Shown here: positions 51,519-60,042 of the stretch, one piece after another
How the letters are laid out: the number at the start of each line of letters is the position of its first letter
Numbering within the stretch: position 1 is the first letter of the stretch
Origin: Sulfitobacter sp. EhC04
GTDB lineage: Bacteria; Pseudomonadota; Alphaproteobacteria; Rhodobacterales; Rhodobacteraceae
NCBI RefSeq assembly: GCF_001650875.1
Contig: NZ_LXYI01000030.1
Location: 1 to 64,000, forward strand
Direction: 5' to 3'
Length of the DNA stretch: 64,000 bases
Program-made: the position numbers and the translations under genes
The notes under the pieces: generated by a model
Told to the model about the DNA's origin: nothing
Databases searched by the model: none
Seen by the model: only the letters and a program-made list of their open reading frames with translations

Positions 51519-51914
51519 ATGGGTTTTGTGATGCGCTGGGTCTGCGCCTTTGTCCTGCTGGCGGTGACCTTCAATCCGACCGAATACAATTACACCAACT
51601 GGGTGATGGATTATGGCAGCGCCAATATGTCCATCGCGGTGCTGCTGGGGCTGTTGCTGCTGATCGGTTACATCATCTACCTGCGCGCGACCCTGCGCTC
51701 CATCGGGGCTTTCGGCATGTTGCTGGTGCTTGCGGTCGTGGGGGCCGCATTATGGGTGCTTTATGATCTGGGGGTGCTGCGGCTGGACAATTCCAGCTTC
51801 AATGTCTGGCTGTCGCTGGTGGCGCTCAGCTTTGTCCTGGGCATCGGGCTCAGCTGGAGCCATGTGCGCCGGGCGCTCTCCGGTCAGGCCGACATGGATG
51901 ATGTGGACGAATAA
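51519..51914 (+). CDS. Four-helix membrane protein, DUF6524-like
   Basis: 131 residues with four hydrophobic segments: about 3-18 (FVMRWVCAFVLLAV), 38-54 (IAVLLGLLLLIGYIIYL), 64-82 (AFGMLLVLAVVGAALWV) and 96-112 (LSLVALSFVLGIGLSW), and an acidic tail (ADMDDVDE). The N-terminal TFNPTEYNY patch before the second helix is a family mark as I remember it. It may belong to DUF6524, a Rhodobacterales membrane protein of unknown role. It is divergent from purA with a 182-base gap and is followed by the convergent nitrile hydratase genes. Confidence 0.7.
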   Translation: MGFVMRWVCAFVLLAVTFNPTEYNYTNWVMDYGSANMSIAVLLGLLLLIGYIIYLRATLRSIGAFGMLLVLAVVGAALWVLYDLGVLRLDNSSFNVWLSLVALSFVLGIGLSWSHVRRALSGQADMDDVDE

Positions 51915-51965
51915 CGGGACGGCTGACGGGACGCTTAACGGGACGGGGGGCGGGGCGGGCTGGCG

Positions 51966-52289
51966 TCAGCCAGCAGCGTCGTCCAGCCGGACGGGCGCGC
52001 CATGCGGGGTCCGCAGATAGGCTGCCTCCCAGGCGTCCCGCAATGCCGTGACATCACCGGAGTCTGCCAGCCCCGTCTCTGCCAAGACCCCCTCAAGCGT
52101 TTCCAGCCAGGCGGCAAAGTAATCCTCGCCGCCGTTCAATTCCCGCGCCAGCCCGTGCCGCCGCAGGGTTGCGCCGAAACGCGCGGCCCAGTCGCCCCAG
52201 GTGAATTGGCCGATTTCGTTCAAATGCACCGTCAGGGCAAAGACCTGCGCATGCCAGAGTGCCTCAAAGGCGGGTTCCGGCCGAGTCAC
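51966..52289 (-). CDS. Nitrile hydratase accessory protein
   Basis: 107 residues from GTG 52289, which overlaps the nitrile hydratase beta stop codon as GTGA; a longer start at 52316 would overlap by 31 bases. Sequence FEALWHAQVFALTVHLNEIG, FTWGDWAARFG and DYFAAWLETLEGVL matches the accessory/activator family, which resembles the N-terminal helix region of the beta subunit. In cobalt-type systems this protein helps insert the metal into the alpha subunit. It is the last gene of an alpha-beta-accessory operon. Confidence 0.85.
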   Translation of the reverse strand: MTRPEPAFEALWHAQVFALTVHLNEIGQFTWGDWAARFGATLRRHGLARELNGGEDYFAAWLETLEGVLAETGLADSGDVTALRDAWEAAYLRTPHGAPVRLDDAAG

Positions 52290-52963
52290 GGGGCGGCACT
52301 CAGATAGCTTTGCCACAGGTCCAGCACCACCTCGTCATCCGGATGTTCGGGATGCGCCCAAAGTTCGGATGCCGGGAAAACCACGGCATAAAGCGGCTCT
52401 GGCGCCTCGCCCTGCCCATGCGCATTGCTGTCGGGGAAAACATGTGTTCCGTGCTGCCGCAGAATGCGCCCCCGCGCGCCTGCCGCATAGGCGGGCAGCC
52501 GCGTGTGGCCCCCCGGAACCTCCGCATTTTCGGCAAGCGCCCGTGTCACCACCGCATCGCCCGCCGCAAAGATCGGTGTCACCGCACTGGGCCGATCCAC
52601 CGGCCCGCCGCGCGCCAGCACCTCAGCCACCCTTGCGCGGGTCAACGCGTGGTCCGCCAGCGGGCTGGGTTGTACCTCTGACGCGCCCGCCAGTTCGTCG
52701 CGGGTGACCAGCCCCTTGTCCACCAGCAGGTTGGCCAGCGCCGCCATCCACTTTTCGTAATAGGAAAAGCGCGCGTAGTCCTTGGGGGCCAGACATTCCC
52801 GCGCATGGCGCGACATGTCGATGTTCCATTGCCCCAGCGGGCCGGTCGCCACCGTGACCGCCATGGCACGCGGGTGCCAACCGGCGTGGAAAATCACGCC
52901 TTCATCCTCGGGCACCACCGGGCCGTCGCCAAACCGCCCGCCCATGTCGTGGACGCGGCTCAC
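52286..52963 (-). CDS. nthB: Nitrile hydratase beta subunit
   Basis: 225 residues, family length. N-terminus SRVHDMGGRFGDGPV is the classical opening, followed by helical SYYEKWMAALANLLVDKG near residue 75. The C-terminal SH3-like barrel has LPAYAAGARGRILR and HVFPDSNAHG. It pairs with the alpha subunit to hydrate nitriles to amides; beta residues shape the active-site pocket. It starts 31 bases after the alpha gene stop and overlaps the accessory gene by 4. Confidence 0.94.
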   Translation of the reverse strand: MSRVHDMGGRFGDGPVVPEDEGVIFHAGWHPRAMAVTVATGPLGQWNIDMSRHARECLAPKDYARFSYYEKWMAALANLLVDKGLVTRDELAGASEVQPSPLADHALTRARVAEVLARGGPVDRPSAVTPIFAAGDAVVTRALAENAEVPGGHTRLPAYAAGARGRILRQHGTHVFPDSNAHGQGEAPEPLYAVVFPASELWAHPEHPDDEVVLDLWQSYLSAAP

Positions 52964-52994
52964 GCGGCTGCGCCAATATGGTCATGAACGCGGG

Positions 52995-53603
52995 TCATGG
53001 CCGCCGCGCCAGGCCGGTGCCGATCATGCTGTCGCGGCTGACAAGGGCCATCAGCGCCTCTTCGTCCATGCCTTCGCTGCCCTCGGGCCTGCGCGGGATC
53101 ACCAGATAGCGCATCTCGGCGGTCGAATCCCAGACCCGCACCGATGTCTCGGGCGGCAGTTCAACGCCGAAATCCGCCAGTACCCTGCGCGGCTCGCGCA
53201 CCACGCGGGCGCGGTAGGCATCGGATTTGTACCAGCCGGGCGGTATCCCCAACAACGGCCAGGGATAGCAACTGCACAGGGTACAAACGACCATGTTGTG
53301 TTGCTGCGCCGTGTTCTCTACCGCCATCATATGTTCGCCCTGGCGCCCGTAAAACCCCATCTCGGCCACCACGGCGGTCGCATCCGCCATCAGTGCGGCA
53401 TGAAATGCCGGGTCGGACCAGGCCCGCGCCACCACCCGCGCGCCATTGCGCGGGCCGATCCGGTTTTCATAGGTGTCGATGATTTCATCCACCGCCGCCG
53501 GGTCGATCAGCCCCTTGCGCGTCAAAAGCGTTTCAAGCGCCTTGACCCGCAAGGCAGGGTCAGAGGGCAGCAGGCTGTGAGGTTCATCATGGTCATGTGG
53601 CAT
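52995..53603 (-). CDS. nthA: Nitrile hydratase alpha subunit, cobalt type
   Basis: 202 residues from the ATG at 53603 ([10 protein letters not shown]); an upstream frame to 53687 adds non-family residues. The metal-binding claw is VCTLCSC near residue 107; Thr in the second place is typical of cobalt enzymes, while iron enzymes have Ser. Two of the cysteines are oxidised to sulfinic and sulfenic acids in the mature protein. The [10 protein letters not shown] stretch follows as in the family. In aldoxime-nitrile routes it works with an amidase, but none lies in this window. The acting location is the cytoplasm. Confidence 0.95.
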   Translation of the reverse strand: MPHDHDEPHSLLPSDPALRVKALETLLTRKGLIDPAAVDEIIDTYENRIGPRNGARVVARAWSDPAFHAALMADATAVVAEMGFYGRQGEHMMAVENTAQQHNMVVCTLCSCYPWPLLGIPPGWYKSDAYRARVVREPRRVLADFGVELPPETSVRVWDSTAEMRYLVIPRRPEGSEGMDEEALMALVSRDSMIGTGLARRP

Positions 53604-53724
53604 GCGGCAATGATTGCCGCAGGCCCGCCCGCTTGTCCATGGGCAGAAACCCGCAGAACCGGCCAAGTCCTTCTGATTTCTGATCACTTTACAGGCGAAA
53701 TCCGCGGAAAAATATGGTATACAG

Positions 53725-53838
53725 GTTGCATGAAGCGAGTCTGATACACCTCATTTCCAGGGAAAACCTCTTAAACAAAGGCGTGGTAGAGCACCGCTTC
53801 GAGAAAGACCGCCCACCGCAATGGGCGGTCTTTGTTTT
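53725..53838 (+). ncRNA. Candidate small RNA between nthA and secG
   Basis: The 352-base gap holds a transcription-unit-like stretch: a TATGGTATAC -10-like element near 53714-53723, about 85 bases without a convincing frame, and a very strong terminator at 53804-53836. Nothing coding precedes that terminator on the plus strand. The piece GTGGTAGAGCACCGCTT resembles a tRNA D arm, but no cloverleaf can be completed. Could be a small RNA or a decayed tRNA. Confidence 0.35.
53804..53836 (+). terminator. Strong Rho-independent terminator upstream of secG
   Basis: AAAGACCGCCCA pairs with TGGGCGGTCTTT across a CCGCA-type loop, followed by GTTTT. It separates whatever is transcribed from about 53725 from secG, and it can also act on transcripts from the minus strand because it is symmetrical. 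Confidence 0.85.
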
Positions 53839-53955
53839 GGGCAGGGCAGCGGGGTTTCACCGCTGTGGCGCGCCTGACGCGCAGTGGGCCAATCCTCCCT
53901 TGCCCCGCGTGGCAAAGATGCCTAGATACGCCCAAACCAAATCGAAAGCGGTCCC

Positions 53956-54312
53956 ATGGAAAACGTCCTTCTGATCATTCACCTTCTGCTGGCCCTTGGC
54001 CTGATTGCGGTTGTCCTGCTGCAACGATCAGAGGGTGGCGGTCTTGGCATGGGCGGCGGCGGTGCCGTTTCGGGCCGCGCGGCGGCAACCGCATTGGGCA
54101 AGCTGACCTGGCTGCTGGGCGTGGCCTTCCTGATCACCTCGATATCGCTGACCATCATCGTGGCGCAGAAATCATCGGGGGCTTCCGTCATCGACCGTCT
54201 GGGCGCGGCACCAGCCAGCCAGTCCGAGGATGGCGGCACCGCCCCTGCAAGCGACAACCTGCTGCCACCGACCGCAGATGACAACGCACCTTTGGTGCCC
54301 GCAGCCGATTAA
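53956..54312 (+). CDS. secG: Preprotein translocase subunit SecG
   Basis: 118 residues. The first membrane helix (VLLIIHLLLALGLIAVVLLQRSE, whose QRSEGGGLGMGGGG tail is the SecG hallmark) is followed by a second near residues 53-72 (WLLGVAFLITSISLTIIVA). The C-terminal 40 residues are Ala/Pro/Asp-rich, a common extension in alphaproteobacteria. It assists SecYEG-mediated protein export at the inner membrane. pyrG follows after 175 bases, an arrangement that I recall as common in this class. Confidence 0.95.
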   Translation: MENVLLIIHLLLALGLIAVVLLQRSEGGGLGMGGGGAVSGRAAATALGKLTWLLGVAFLITSISLTIIVAQKSSGASVIDRLGAAPASQSEDGGTAPASDNLLPPTADDNAPLVPAAD

Positions 54313-54487
54313 CCTGCAAACACAATACCTTGAGGATAGGATGATTTTCGCAACATGATGTTGCGGGCGACTCTTGCCTCGACCAACCGAATCCTGTTAG
54401 GCTTAAGTCCCGTGGTGCTGCGGTTTTCTGCAGCGCGTCTGGCTGGTTTTTGCCACAGAAATGCGAATACACGGGGGCTGTCCGAAC

Positions 54488-56134
54488 ATGGCGCGATATA
54501 TCTTCATCACCGGTGGTGTGGTCTCTTCACTGGGCAAGGGGCTGGCCTCCGCGGCGCTGGGGGCCTTGCTGCAGGCGCGGGGCTTTTCGGTGCGGCTGCG
54601 CAAACTTGACCCCTATCTGAACGTCGATCCTGGCACGATGTCGCCTTTCGAACATGGCGAAGTCTTCGTCACCGATGACGGGGCCGAAACCGATCTCGAC
54701 CTGGGCCATTACGAACGCTTTACCGGGGTCCCCGCAAGGATGACCGATTCCGTCTCCTCCGGCCGCATCTATTCCAACGTGCTGGAGAAAGAGCGCCGCG
54801 GCGATTACCTGGGCAAGACCATCCAAGTGGTGCCGCATGTTACCAATGAAATCAAGGATTTCCTGCACATCGGTGACGACGAGGTCGATTTCATGCTCTG
54901 CGAGATCGGCGGCACCGTGGGCGACATCGAAGGCCTGCCCTTTTTCGAGGCGATCCGCCAGTTTTCCCATGACAAGCCGCGCGGGCAATGCATCTTCATG
55001 CATCTGACCCTGCTGCCCTACCTTGCCGCCTCCGGCGAGTTGAAGACCAAGCCGACGCAGCACTCCGTCAAGGAACTGCAAAGCATCGGCATCGCCCCCG
55101 ACATTCTGGTCTGCCGCTCGGAACAGCCGATCCCGGAAAAGGAACGCGAGAAAATCGCGCTGTTCTGCAACGTGCGCAAGGAATCCGTGGTTGCCGCCTA
55201 TGATCTGAAGTCGATCTACGAGGCCCCGCTGGCCTATCATGCCCAAGGGCTGGATCAGGCCGTGCTGGACGCCTTTGAAATCTCCCCCGCGCCGCGCCCC
55301 GATCTGGCGATGTGGCACGATGTCTATGACCGCATCCACAACCCCGAGGGCGAGGTCAAGGTCGCCATCGTCGGCAAATACACCCAGCTTGAGGACGCCT
55401 ATAAATCCATCGCAGAGGCGCTGACCCATGGCGGCATGGCCAATAGGGTCAAGGTCCGCGTCGAATGGGTGGATTCGGAGATTTTCGACAAGGCGCAGGA
55501 TGTCGGCCCGCATCTGGAAGGGTTCCACGCCATCCTTGTGCCCGGCGGTTTTGGCGAGCGTGGCACCGAGGGTAAGATCAAGGCGGCGCAATACGCCCGA
55601 GAGCACAAGGTGCCCTATTTGGGTATCTGTCTGGGCATGCAGATGGCGGTGATCGAGGCCGCCCGCAATCTGGCCGGTCTGAAGACAGCCGGTTCAGAGG
55701 AATTTGACCACGAAGCCGGAAAAAAGCGTTTCGAGCCGGTGGTGTACCACCTCAAGGAATGGGTGCAGGGCAATCACAAGGTCGAACGCAAACTGGGCGA
55801 CGACAAGGGCGGCACCATGCGTCTGGGCGCCTATGACGCGGTGCTCAAGGCGGGGTCCCGCGTGGCGGAGGCCTATGGCACCACCGAGATCGACGAACGC
55901 CACCGCCACCGCTACGAGGTGGACATCGCCTATCAGGAGCAGCTTGAGAAAACCGGTATGGTCTTTTCCGGCATGTCCCCTGACGGCCGCCTGCCCGAGA
56001 TTGTGGAATGGCCCGATCACCCGTGGTTCATCGGCGTGCAATTCCACCCCGAGCTGAAATCCAAACCCTTTGCCCCGCATCCCCTGTTCAAGGATTTCGT
56101 GCGCGCCGCCAAGGAGAACTCGCGGCTGGTCTAA
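54488..56134 (+). CDS. pyrG: CTP synthase
   Basis: 548 residues from ATG 54488 ([20 protein letters not shown]). The N-terminal synthetase domain has the P-loop [10 protein letters not shown] and [19 protein letters not shown]. The C-terminal glutamine amidotransferase domain has the nucleophile Cys near residue 381 in GICLGMQ and the FHPEL His-Glu pair near 520. It makes CTP from UTP, ATP and glutamine. The 27-base longer frame lacks family support. The stop codon at 56132-56134 lies within the first bases of repeat A copy 3, which may serve as the terminator. Confidence 0.98.
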   Translation: MARYIFITGGVVSSLGKGLASAALGALLQARGFSVRLRKLDPYLNVDPGTMSPFEHGEVFVTDDGAETDLDLGHYERFTGVPARMTDSVSSGRIYSNVLEKERRGDYLGKTIQVVPHVTNEIKDFLHIGDDEVDFMLCEIGGTVGDIEGLPFFEAIRQFSHDKPRGQCIFMHLTLLPYLAASGELKTKPTQHSVKELQSIGIAPDILVCRSEQPIPEKEREKIALFCNVRKESVVAAYDLKSIYEAPLAYHAQGLDQAVLDAFEISPAPRPDLAMWHDVYDRIHNPEGEVKVAIVGKYTQLEDAYKSIAEALTHGGMANRVKVRVEWVDSEIFDKAQDVGPHLEGFHAILVPGGFGERGTEGKIKAAQYAREHKVPYLGICLGMQMAVIEAARNLAGLKTAGSEEFDHEAGKKRFEPVVYHLKEWVQGNHKVERKLGDDKGGTMRLGAYDAVLKAGSRVAEAYGTTEIDERHRHRYEVDIAYQEQLEKTGMVFSGMSPDGRLPEIVEWPDHPWFIGVQFHPELKSKPFAPHPLFKDFVRAAKENSRLV

Positions 56135-56235
56135 AGCGCCCCGCCTTAAACTTGAATCGCCAATACCCTGCCGCGCTGCGCGCTCTCGGGACATTGGCGA
56201 AGTGATATGTTTCAGGTTAAAGGCGGGACGCTGTA
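56133..56235. repeat. Dispersed palindromic repeat family A, copy 3 (reverse orientation)
   Basis: Complement of copies 1 and 2: AAAGCGCCCCGCCTTAAACTT at the left (first 20 bases quoted in part: AGCGCCCCGCCTTAAAC) and GTTAAAGGCGGGACGCT at the right, with inner arms ATCGCCAATACCCTG and CGGGACATTGGCGA. It begins inside the pyrG stop codon, so an element of this family can directly follow a coding region and could end transcription. Copies 2 and 3 share the AAT/ATT variant of the stem. Confidence 0.88.
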
Positions 56236-56424
56236 GGGCGTTTCAACGCCACAGGGACGACACGGAAAGAAAGCGGGCATGGCGGTTGAACCTGCCAGCC
56301 GGGCCACGGGCAAGGACGGCTGACACCGGGCAGCGGGGCAAGCACCCCCTCCCGTCTTGCGGGAATAACGTATTGGTAGTACCCTTGGCGGCATTTCACA
56401 CCGCCATTTCAGAAAGCCAGATCC

Positions 56425-57267
56425 ATGCAAGTATTTCAGACCGGTGCCGACCGGTATCAAAACCCGTCAAAAGACCCCTATGCGACAATCAACCAGCGCA
56501 CCCTTGCCTTTTTTGTCGGGCTGGTCGCGCTTGGCCTGCCCATCATCATGCTGTTCGGGGTGTTCAACCCTTACTGGCCGACCTGCTACCGCGCCTCCAT
56601 CAGCCATTATTACTATGCGCCCTTCCTGGGCGGCCCCTTTATCGGGGCGCTGGTCTTTATCGGCACTTATTTGTGGGTCTATCAGGGCGAGGACAAGGAC
56701 GGCGCAGAGGGGCGTCTGGCCACCTGGGCCGGTGTTTTTGCCATCGGCGTCGCGTTGTTTCCAACCTCCGGCTTTGGCTGCGATGCAGAAAGCTTCACCG
56801 CCCGCGCCATGGTCAGCTTTGGCCCCGACCCCGATCAGCTGGACCTGATCAAGGTGCCGCCGATCGACGGGCTGCCCGATCTTGCGCCGTACTTCCAGCT
56901 TACCACCTTTTCGGCCAGCGTGCATTACGCCTGTGCGGCCCTGCTGTTTTCCTTCCTGGCGTGGTTCGCGCTGTTTGTCTTTACCGCCGTGGAGCCGCAT
57001 CAGCGCAAGCTCGACGGGTCGTTGAAACAGACCAAGATCATCCGCAACAGTCTGTATGTCGCCTGTGGCAGCATCATGATCTGCTGTATCCTTGCCATGG
57101 CAGCCTACGCCGCGCTTGGTGCATGGACCGATCTGGACCTGAGTTGGTGGCCCCGCAACAAACTGACGTTCTGGTTCGAGACCGTGGCGCTCTGGGCCTT
57201 TGGGCTGTCCTGGATGGTCAAGGGCCGGTTCTGGGGCAACGCGCTGGAGGATGCGCGCGAAAGCTGA
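56425..57267 (+). CDS. Six-helix membrane protein of unknown function
   Basis: 280 residues with six likely membrane segments: about 26-48, 70-87, 98-115, 170-192, 210-232 and 250-268. A conserved-looking HYYYAPFLGGPFIG motif lies before the second helix, and FPTSGFGCDAE after the third; both contain residues that could bind ligand or metal on one side. The general layout resembles DUF998-type proteins, but I cannot confirm it. It stands alone between repeat A copy 3 and repeat B copy 3, so it is flanked by dispersed repeats on both sides. Confidence 0.7.
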   Translation: MQVFQTGADRYQNPSKDPYATINQRTLAFFVGLVALGLPIIMLFGVFNPYWPTCYRASISHYYYAPFLGGPFIGALVFIGTYLWVYQGEDKDGAEGRLATWAGVFAIGVALFPTSGFGCDAESFTARAMVSFGPDPDQLDLIKVPPIDGLPDLAPYFQLTTFSASVHYACAALLFSFLAWFALFVFTAVEPHQRKLDGSLKQTKIIRNSLYVACGSIMICCILAMAAYAALGAWTDLDLSWWPRNKLTFWFETVALWAFGLSWMVKGRFWGNALEDARES

Positions 57268-57802
57268 GGCCTTGCGAAAGTGACTCGAACCAAGGGGTTT
57301 CCTGAATCCTGTCGGAAGGCCGTGCCAGGCTATCCCGGTTCAAATGCCAATAATTTCCGACCCAAACCAGACCCTCGACGCGGCACACTCGGGGGTCTGC
57401 TCAGCGGGACGTTGTTGCCGTTTGCTGCGAAACGTCAAGCCGCGCATCGACGGGCCGTGGTTCGGCGATCCGACCTCAGTGACTGGCACTTAATGGCAGC
57501 CAAGCACCTCCTAACTATCTGTCAGACACTACAGAAGCCAAATCGCCGTGCCGGCGGACGGCCCGTCATGTCGCAGACATGCCTCTGGCATGATGCGCGG
57601 CGGCCTGCGGCCTTGAATCCGCGCGAGGGTAGAGGAAAGGGCTCGCTCCCGACTTTCGCCGCAAAGCGCAGGAACGGCAGCTTATCCTTGGCAGAAGCGA
57701 TCCGGGGTCAGCGACCTGACAGGAAAGTCGCTTTTGTCTGACACCTGACACCCGCGAAAGCTGAGCCCTTGCCACGCCGCTGCAATCCACTACACCCCTC
57801 CC
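57268..57802. other. Intergenic region before rlmJ
   Basis: 535 bases, about half of which is repeat B copy 3 (57400-57670). Remaining sequence shows no family-like frame. The rlmJ start at 57803 lacks a strong Shine-Dalgarno. Confidence 0.5.
57400..57670 (+). repeat. Dispersed repeat family B, copy 3, with a family C-like insert
   Basis: Aligns with 14987-15232 in order and orientation, but between GGACGGCCCG and GATGCGCGGCGG it carries extra bases containing GACATGCCTCTGGCATGA. That is close to the central hairpin of family C (GGCATGCCTTTGGCATGA). The copy is therefore a B/C hybrid and shows that the two families exchange modules. Confidence 0.82.
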
Positions 57803-58582
57803 ATGCTGAGCTATCAACATATCTACCACGCGGGCAATCTGGCGGATGTGCACAAACACGGGCTTCTGGCCTGGATGTTGGCGTATCTGACCGCCAAGAA
57901 CAAACCGCTGACCTATCTTGAGACCCACGGCGGCCGCGCGCTCTATGATCTGGACGATGCGGCCGCGCGCAAGACCGGCGAGGCGGCGCAGGGCATCGAC
58001 CGCGCGCGCGGCTGGTTCGGTGCGGATCACCCCTATGCGCAGGTGCTGGATACGGTGCGCGCGGATCACGGGCCACGGGCCTATCCCGGCTCCCCGCTGA
58101 TCGCGGCGCGGCTGCTGCGCCCGGACGACAGGATCCATCTGGCCGAGCTGCACCCCGCCGAACATGCCGCCCTTGACCTTGCAATGTCGCCCTACCCCGC
58201 GACCTGCCATCTGCGCGACGGGGTGGAAATGGCCTTTGCCCTGACCCCGCCGACCCCGCGCCGGGGGATCATGCTGATCGACCCCAGCTATGAGATCAAG
58301 ACCGACTACGACAGCCTGCCGCGTACCATCGCCAAACTGGCGCGGGCCTGGAATGTCGGCATCATCGCGCTGTGGTATCCGATCCTGACCAGCAAGGCGC
58401 ATCAGCCGATGCTGTCAGACCTGGCCCGCAGCCACCCAGACGCCCTGCGCCACGAGGTCCGCTTCCCGCCTGCGCGCCCCGGCCACGGGATGGTGGGGTC
58501 AGGGCTGTTCATCATCAACCCGCCCTACGGGCTGGAGGCCGAGGCCAAACGCCTGGCCACCCATTTTGCACAACTGAAATAG
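57803..58582 (+). CDS. rlmJ: 23S rRNA (adenine-2030-N6)-methyltransferase
   Basis: 259 residues. N-terminus MLSYQHIYHAGNLADVHKH is diagnostic of RlmJ. The catalytic motif DPSYE near residue 160 fits the (D/N)PP(Y/F) class in its RlmJ form, and YPGSPLIAARLLRPDD near 95 is also conserved. The enzyme methylates A2030 of 23S rRNA using S-adenosylmethionine. A DUF1330 gene follows after 9 bases, so the two are probably co-transcribed. Confidence 0.94.
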   Translation: MLSYQHIYHAGNLADVHKHGLLAWMLAYLTAKNKPLTYLETHGGRALYDLDDAAARKTGEAAQGIDRARGWFGADHPYAQVLDTVRADHGPRAYPGSPLIAARLLRPDDRIHLAELHPAEHAALDLAMSPYPATCHLRDGVEMAFALTPPTPRRGIMLIDPSYEIKTDYDSLPRTIAKLARAWNVGIIALWYPILTSKAHQPMLSDLARSHPDALRHEVRFPPARPGHGMVGSGLFIINPPYGLEAEAKRLATHFAQLK

Positions 58583-58591
58583 GAGCCCCCG

Positions 58592-58885
58592 ATGCCCAAG
58601 GGATACTGGATTGCCCGGTTGGATGTGAATGACGCCGAAACCTACGACAGCTACCGCGCGGCCAATGCGAAACCCTTTGCCGATTTCGGGGCAAGGTTCC
58701 TGGTGCGCGGCGGCACCCAGAACCTGCGCGAAGGCACCTGGCGCAGCCGCACCGTGGTGCTGGAGTTCGACAGCCTTGCCGATGCCATCGCCTGTTACGA
58801 AAGCGATGCCTACCAGAAAGCCAGGGAAATCCGCCTGCCGGTCTCGGAAGGCGATATGATCATCGTCGAGGGGTACGACGGCTGA
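58592..58885 (+). CDS. DUF1330 family protein
   Basis: 97 residues, standard length. KGYWIARLDVNDAETYDSYR, FLVRGG and SRTVVLEFDSLADAIACYES are features of the dimeric ferredoxin-like alpha/beta-barrel DUF1330 fold. No catalytic role is established for the family. Position directly after rlmJ suggests co-transcription; the following lipoprotein gene starts 22 bases later and may belong to the same unit. Confidence 0.9.
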   Translation: MPKGYWIARLDVNDAETYDSYRAANAKPFADFGARFLVRGGTQNLREGTWRSRTVVLEFDSLADAIACYESDAYQKAREIRLPVSEGDMIIVEGYDG

Positions 58886-58907
58886 AAATCCGTGATAGGC
58901 TGCGCCG

Positions 58908-59558
58908 ATGATCCTGTTGCGCGCCCTTTTGTTCGCCTTGCTGCCCACCGGCCTGCTTGCCTGTGGCGCGCCGGTCTGTCTGGTGAACCCCGACAGCCTG
59001 GCACTGACCCGTGTCATCACCTTTGACGACATTCCGTCCGGAGGCGGACCGGGCCTGCTGACAGATGATGTGCTGAACCTAGACGGGGCGCAGTTCGGCG
59101 AACATTTCGCAGGTCAGGGCCTCGCGGCGGCGGACACCCACGATCAGGTCATCGGCGCGGCGCTGGGTCCGCTGATCCTGCTGCCGGGTGCGCCGGGACA
59201 GAACCTGTCAGTGGTCCATTTCTACGGCAATGCGGTGTTGAATGGCTATGGTCCCGCAGGCTTTCCCCGCCGCGAGGGTCAGGGCGAAGGGGCGATTGCC
59301 TTTCTCTTCGACAATGACCAGAGCGCCCTCTCCTTTGCCCTGCGTGGCGGCGAATCCGGTGCGGCGCTTGCCCAGTTCCTGCGCCGCGACGGGTCGGTCA
59401 TCGGGGCCGTTCCGATAGAGCCCACGGGCGAATTCACCCTTGGCTTTGCCCGCGCCGGTGACATCCGTGACATTGCAGGCGTTGTTTTGACAAATACTGA
59501 CCCAGAAGGCATCGCAATCGACACTTTACGCTTTGGAAATCCGCCGGACCTGAGCTAG
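58908..59558 (+). CDS. Exported protein, probable lipoprotein, unknown function
   Basis: 216 residues. The N-terminus ILLRALLFALLPTGLLACG has a lipobox-like LLAC, with Cys near residue 19; a second Cys near residue 24 could suggest disulfide formation instead. The mature part is beta-rich, with FDDIPSGGGPGLLTDDVLNLDGAQF and later VVLTNTDPEGIAIDTLRFG, resembling an extracellular beta-sandwich of the PEP-CTERM-like or carbohydrate-binding kind, but without a recognised family. It lies between the DUF1330 gene and a pair of TerB-like genes on the same strand. Confidence 0.65.
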   Translation: MILLRALLFALLPTGLLACGAPVCLVNPDSLALTRVITFDDIPSGGGPGLLTDDVLNLDGAQFGEHFAGQGLAAADTHDQVIGAALGPLILLPGAPGQNLSVVHFYGNAVLNGYGPAGFPRREGQGEGAIAFLFDNDQSALSFALRGGESGAALAQFLRRDGSVIGAVPIEPTGEFTLGFARAGDIRDIAGVVLTNTDPEGIAIDTLRFGNPPDLS

Positions 59559-59568
59559 ACACGCCTTC

Positions 59569-60006
59569 ATGTTTGAACGCCTTTTCCCCCGCCGCAAACC
59601 CGCGCCGAAACCCCTGCCGCAGCCCAATGCGCAGCTTGCCCTTGGGGCATTGCTGGTGCGCGTGGCGCTGGCCGACCGCAATTACAACGTGGCCGAAGTC
59701 GGACAGATCGACCGCATCCTGGCCCGGACATTCGGGTTGAAACCGCTTGAGGCCGCGAAACTGCGCGCCACCTGCGAGGCGCTGGAACGGGACGCGCCGG
59801 GCACGCCCGAATTCGTGGATATCCTGCGCGAAGAGGTCGACTATGCCCAGCGCAAGGCCCTGGGCGATGCCATGTGGTCCGTCGCATTGGCCGACGGCGA
59901 TCGCGATGAAAAGGAAGAAATCCAACTGCTTGCCATCGAAACAGCCCTGGGCCTGACCGATGACGACATGCAGGCCGCACGCGATGATGCCCTGCGCAAT
60001 CTCTGA
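59569..60006 (+). CDS. TerB-like protein, first of a tandem pair
   Basis: 145 residues. After a basic, Pro-rich N-terminus, LALGALLVRVALADRNYNVAEV and LGDAMWSVALADGDRDEKEE are the two halves of a TerB/DjlA-like all-helical domain with an acidic face, which may bind metal. The second gene downstream (60043) shares the pattern LLVRVA, DADEV/VAEV, ALWKVVLADG, so the pair arose by duplication. TerB is named from tellurite resistance, but many such proteins have other unknown roles. No other ter genes are near. Confidence 0.85.
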   Translation: MFERLFPRRKPAPKPLPQPNAQLALGALLVRVALADRNYNVAEVGQIDRILARTFGLKPLEAAKLRATCEALERDAPGTPEFVDILREEVDYAQRKALGDAMWSVALADGDRDEKEEIQLLAIETALGLTDDDMQAARDDALRNL

Positions 60007-60042
60007 GTTGGCAAGGCGCGCACACGGGCCTATATCCTGATC

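Noticed and set aside
53770-53800. tRNA from the D-arm-like sequence before secG
   Set aside because: No acceptor, anticodon and T stems can be paired around it.
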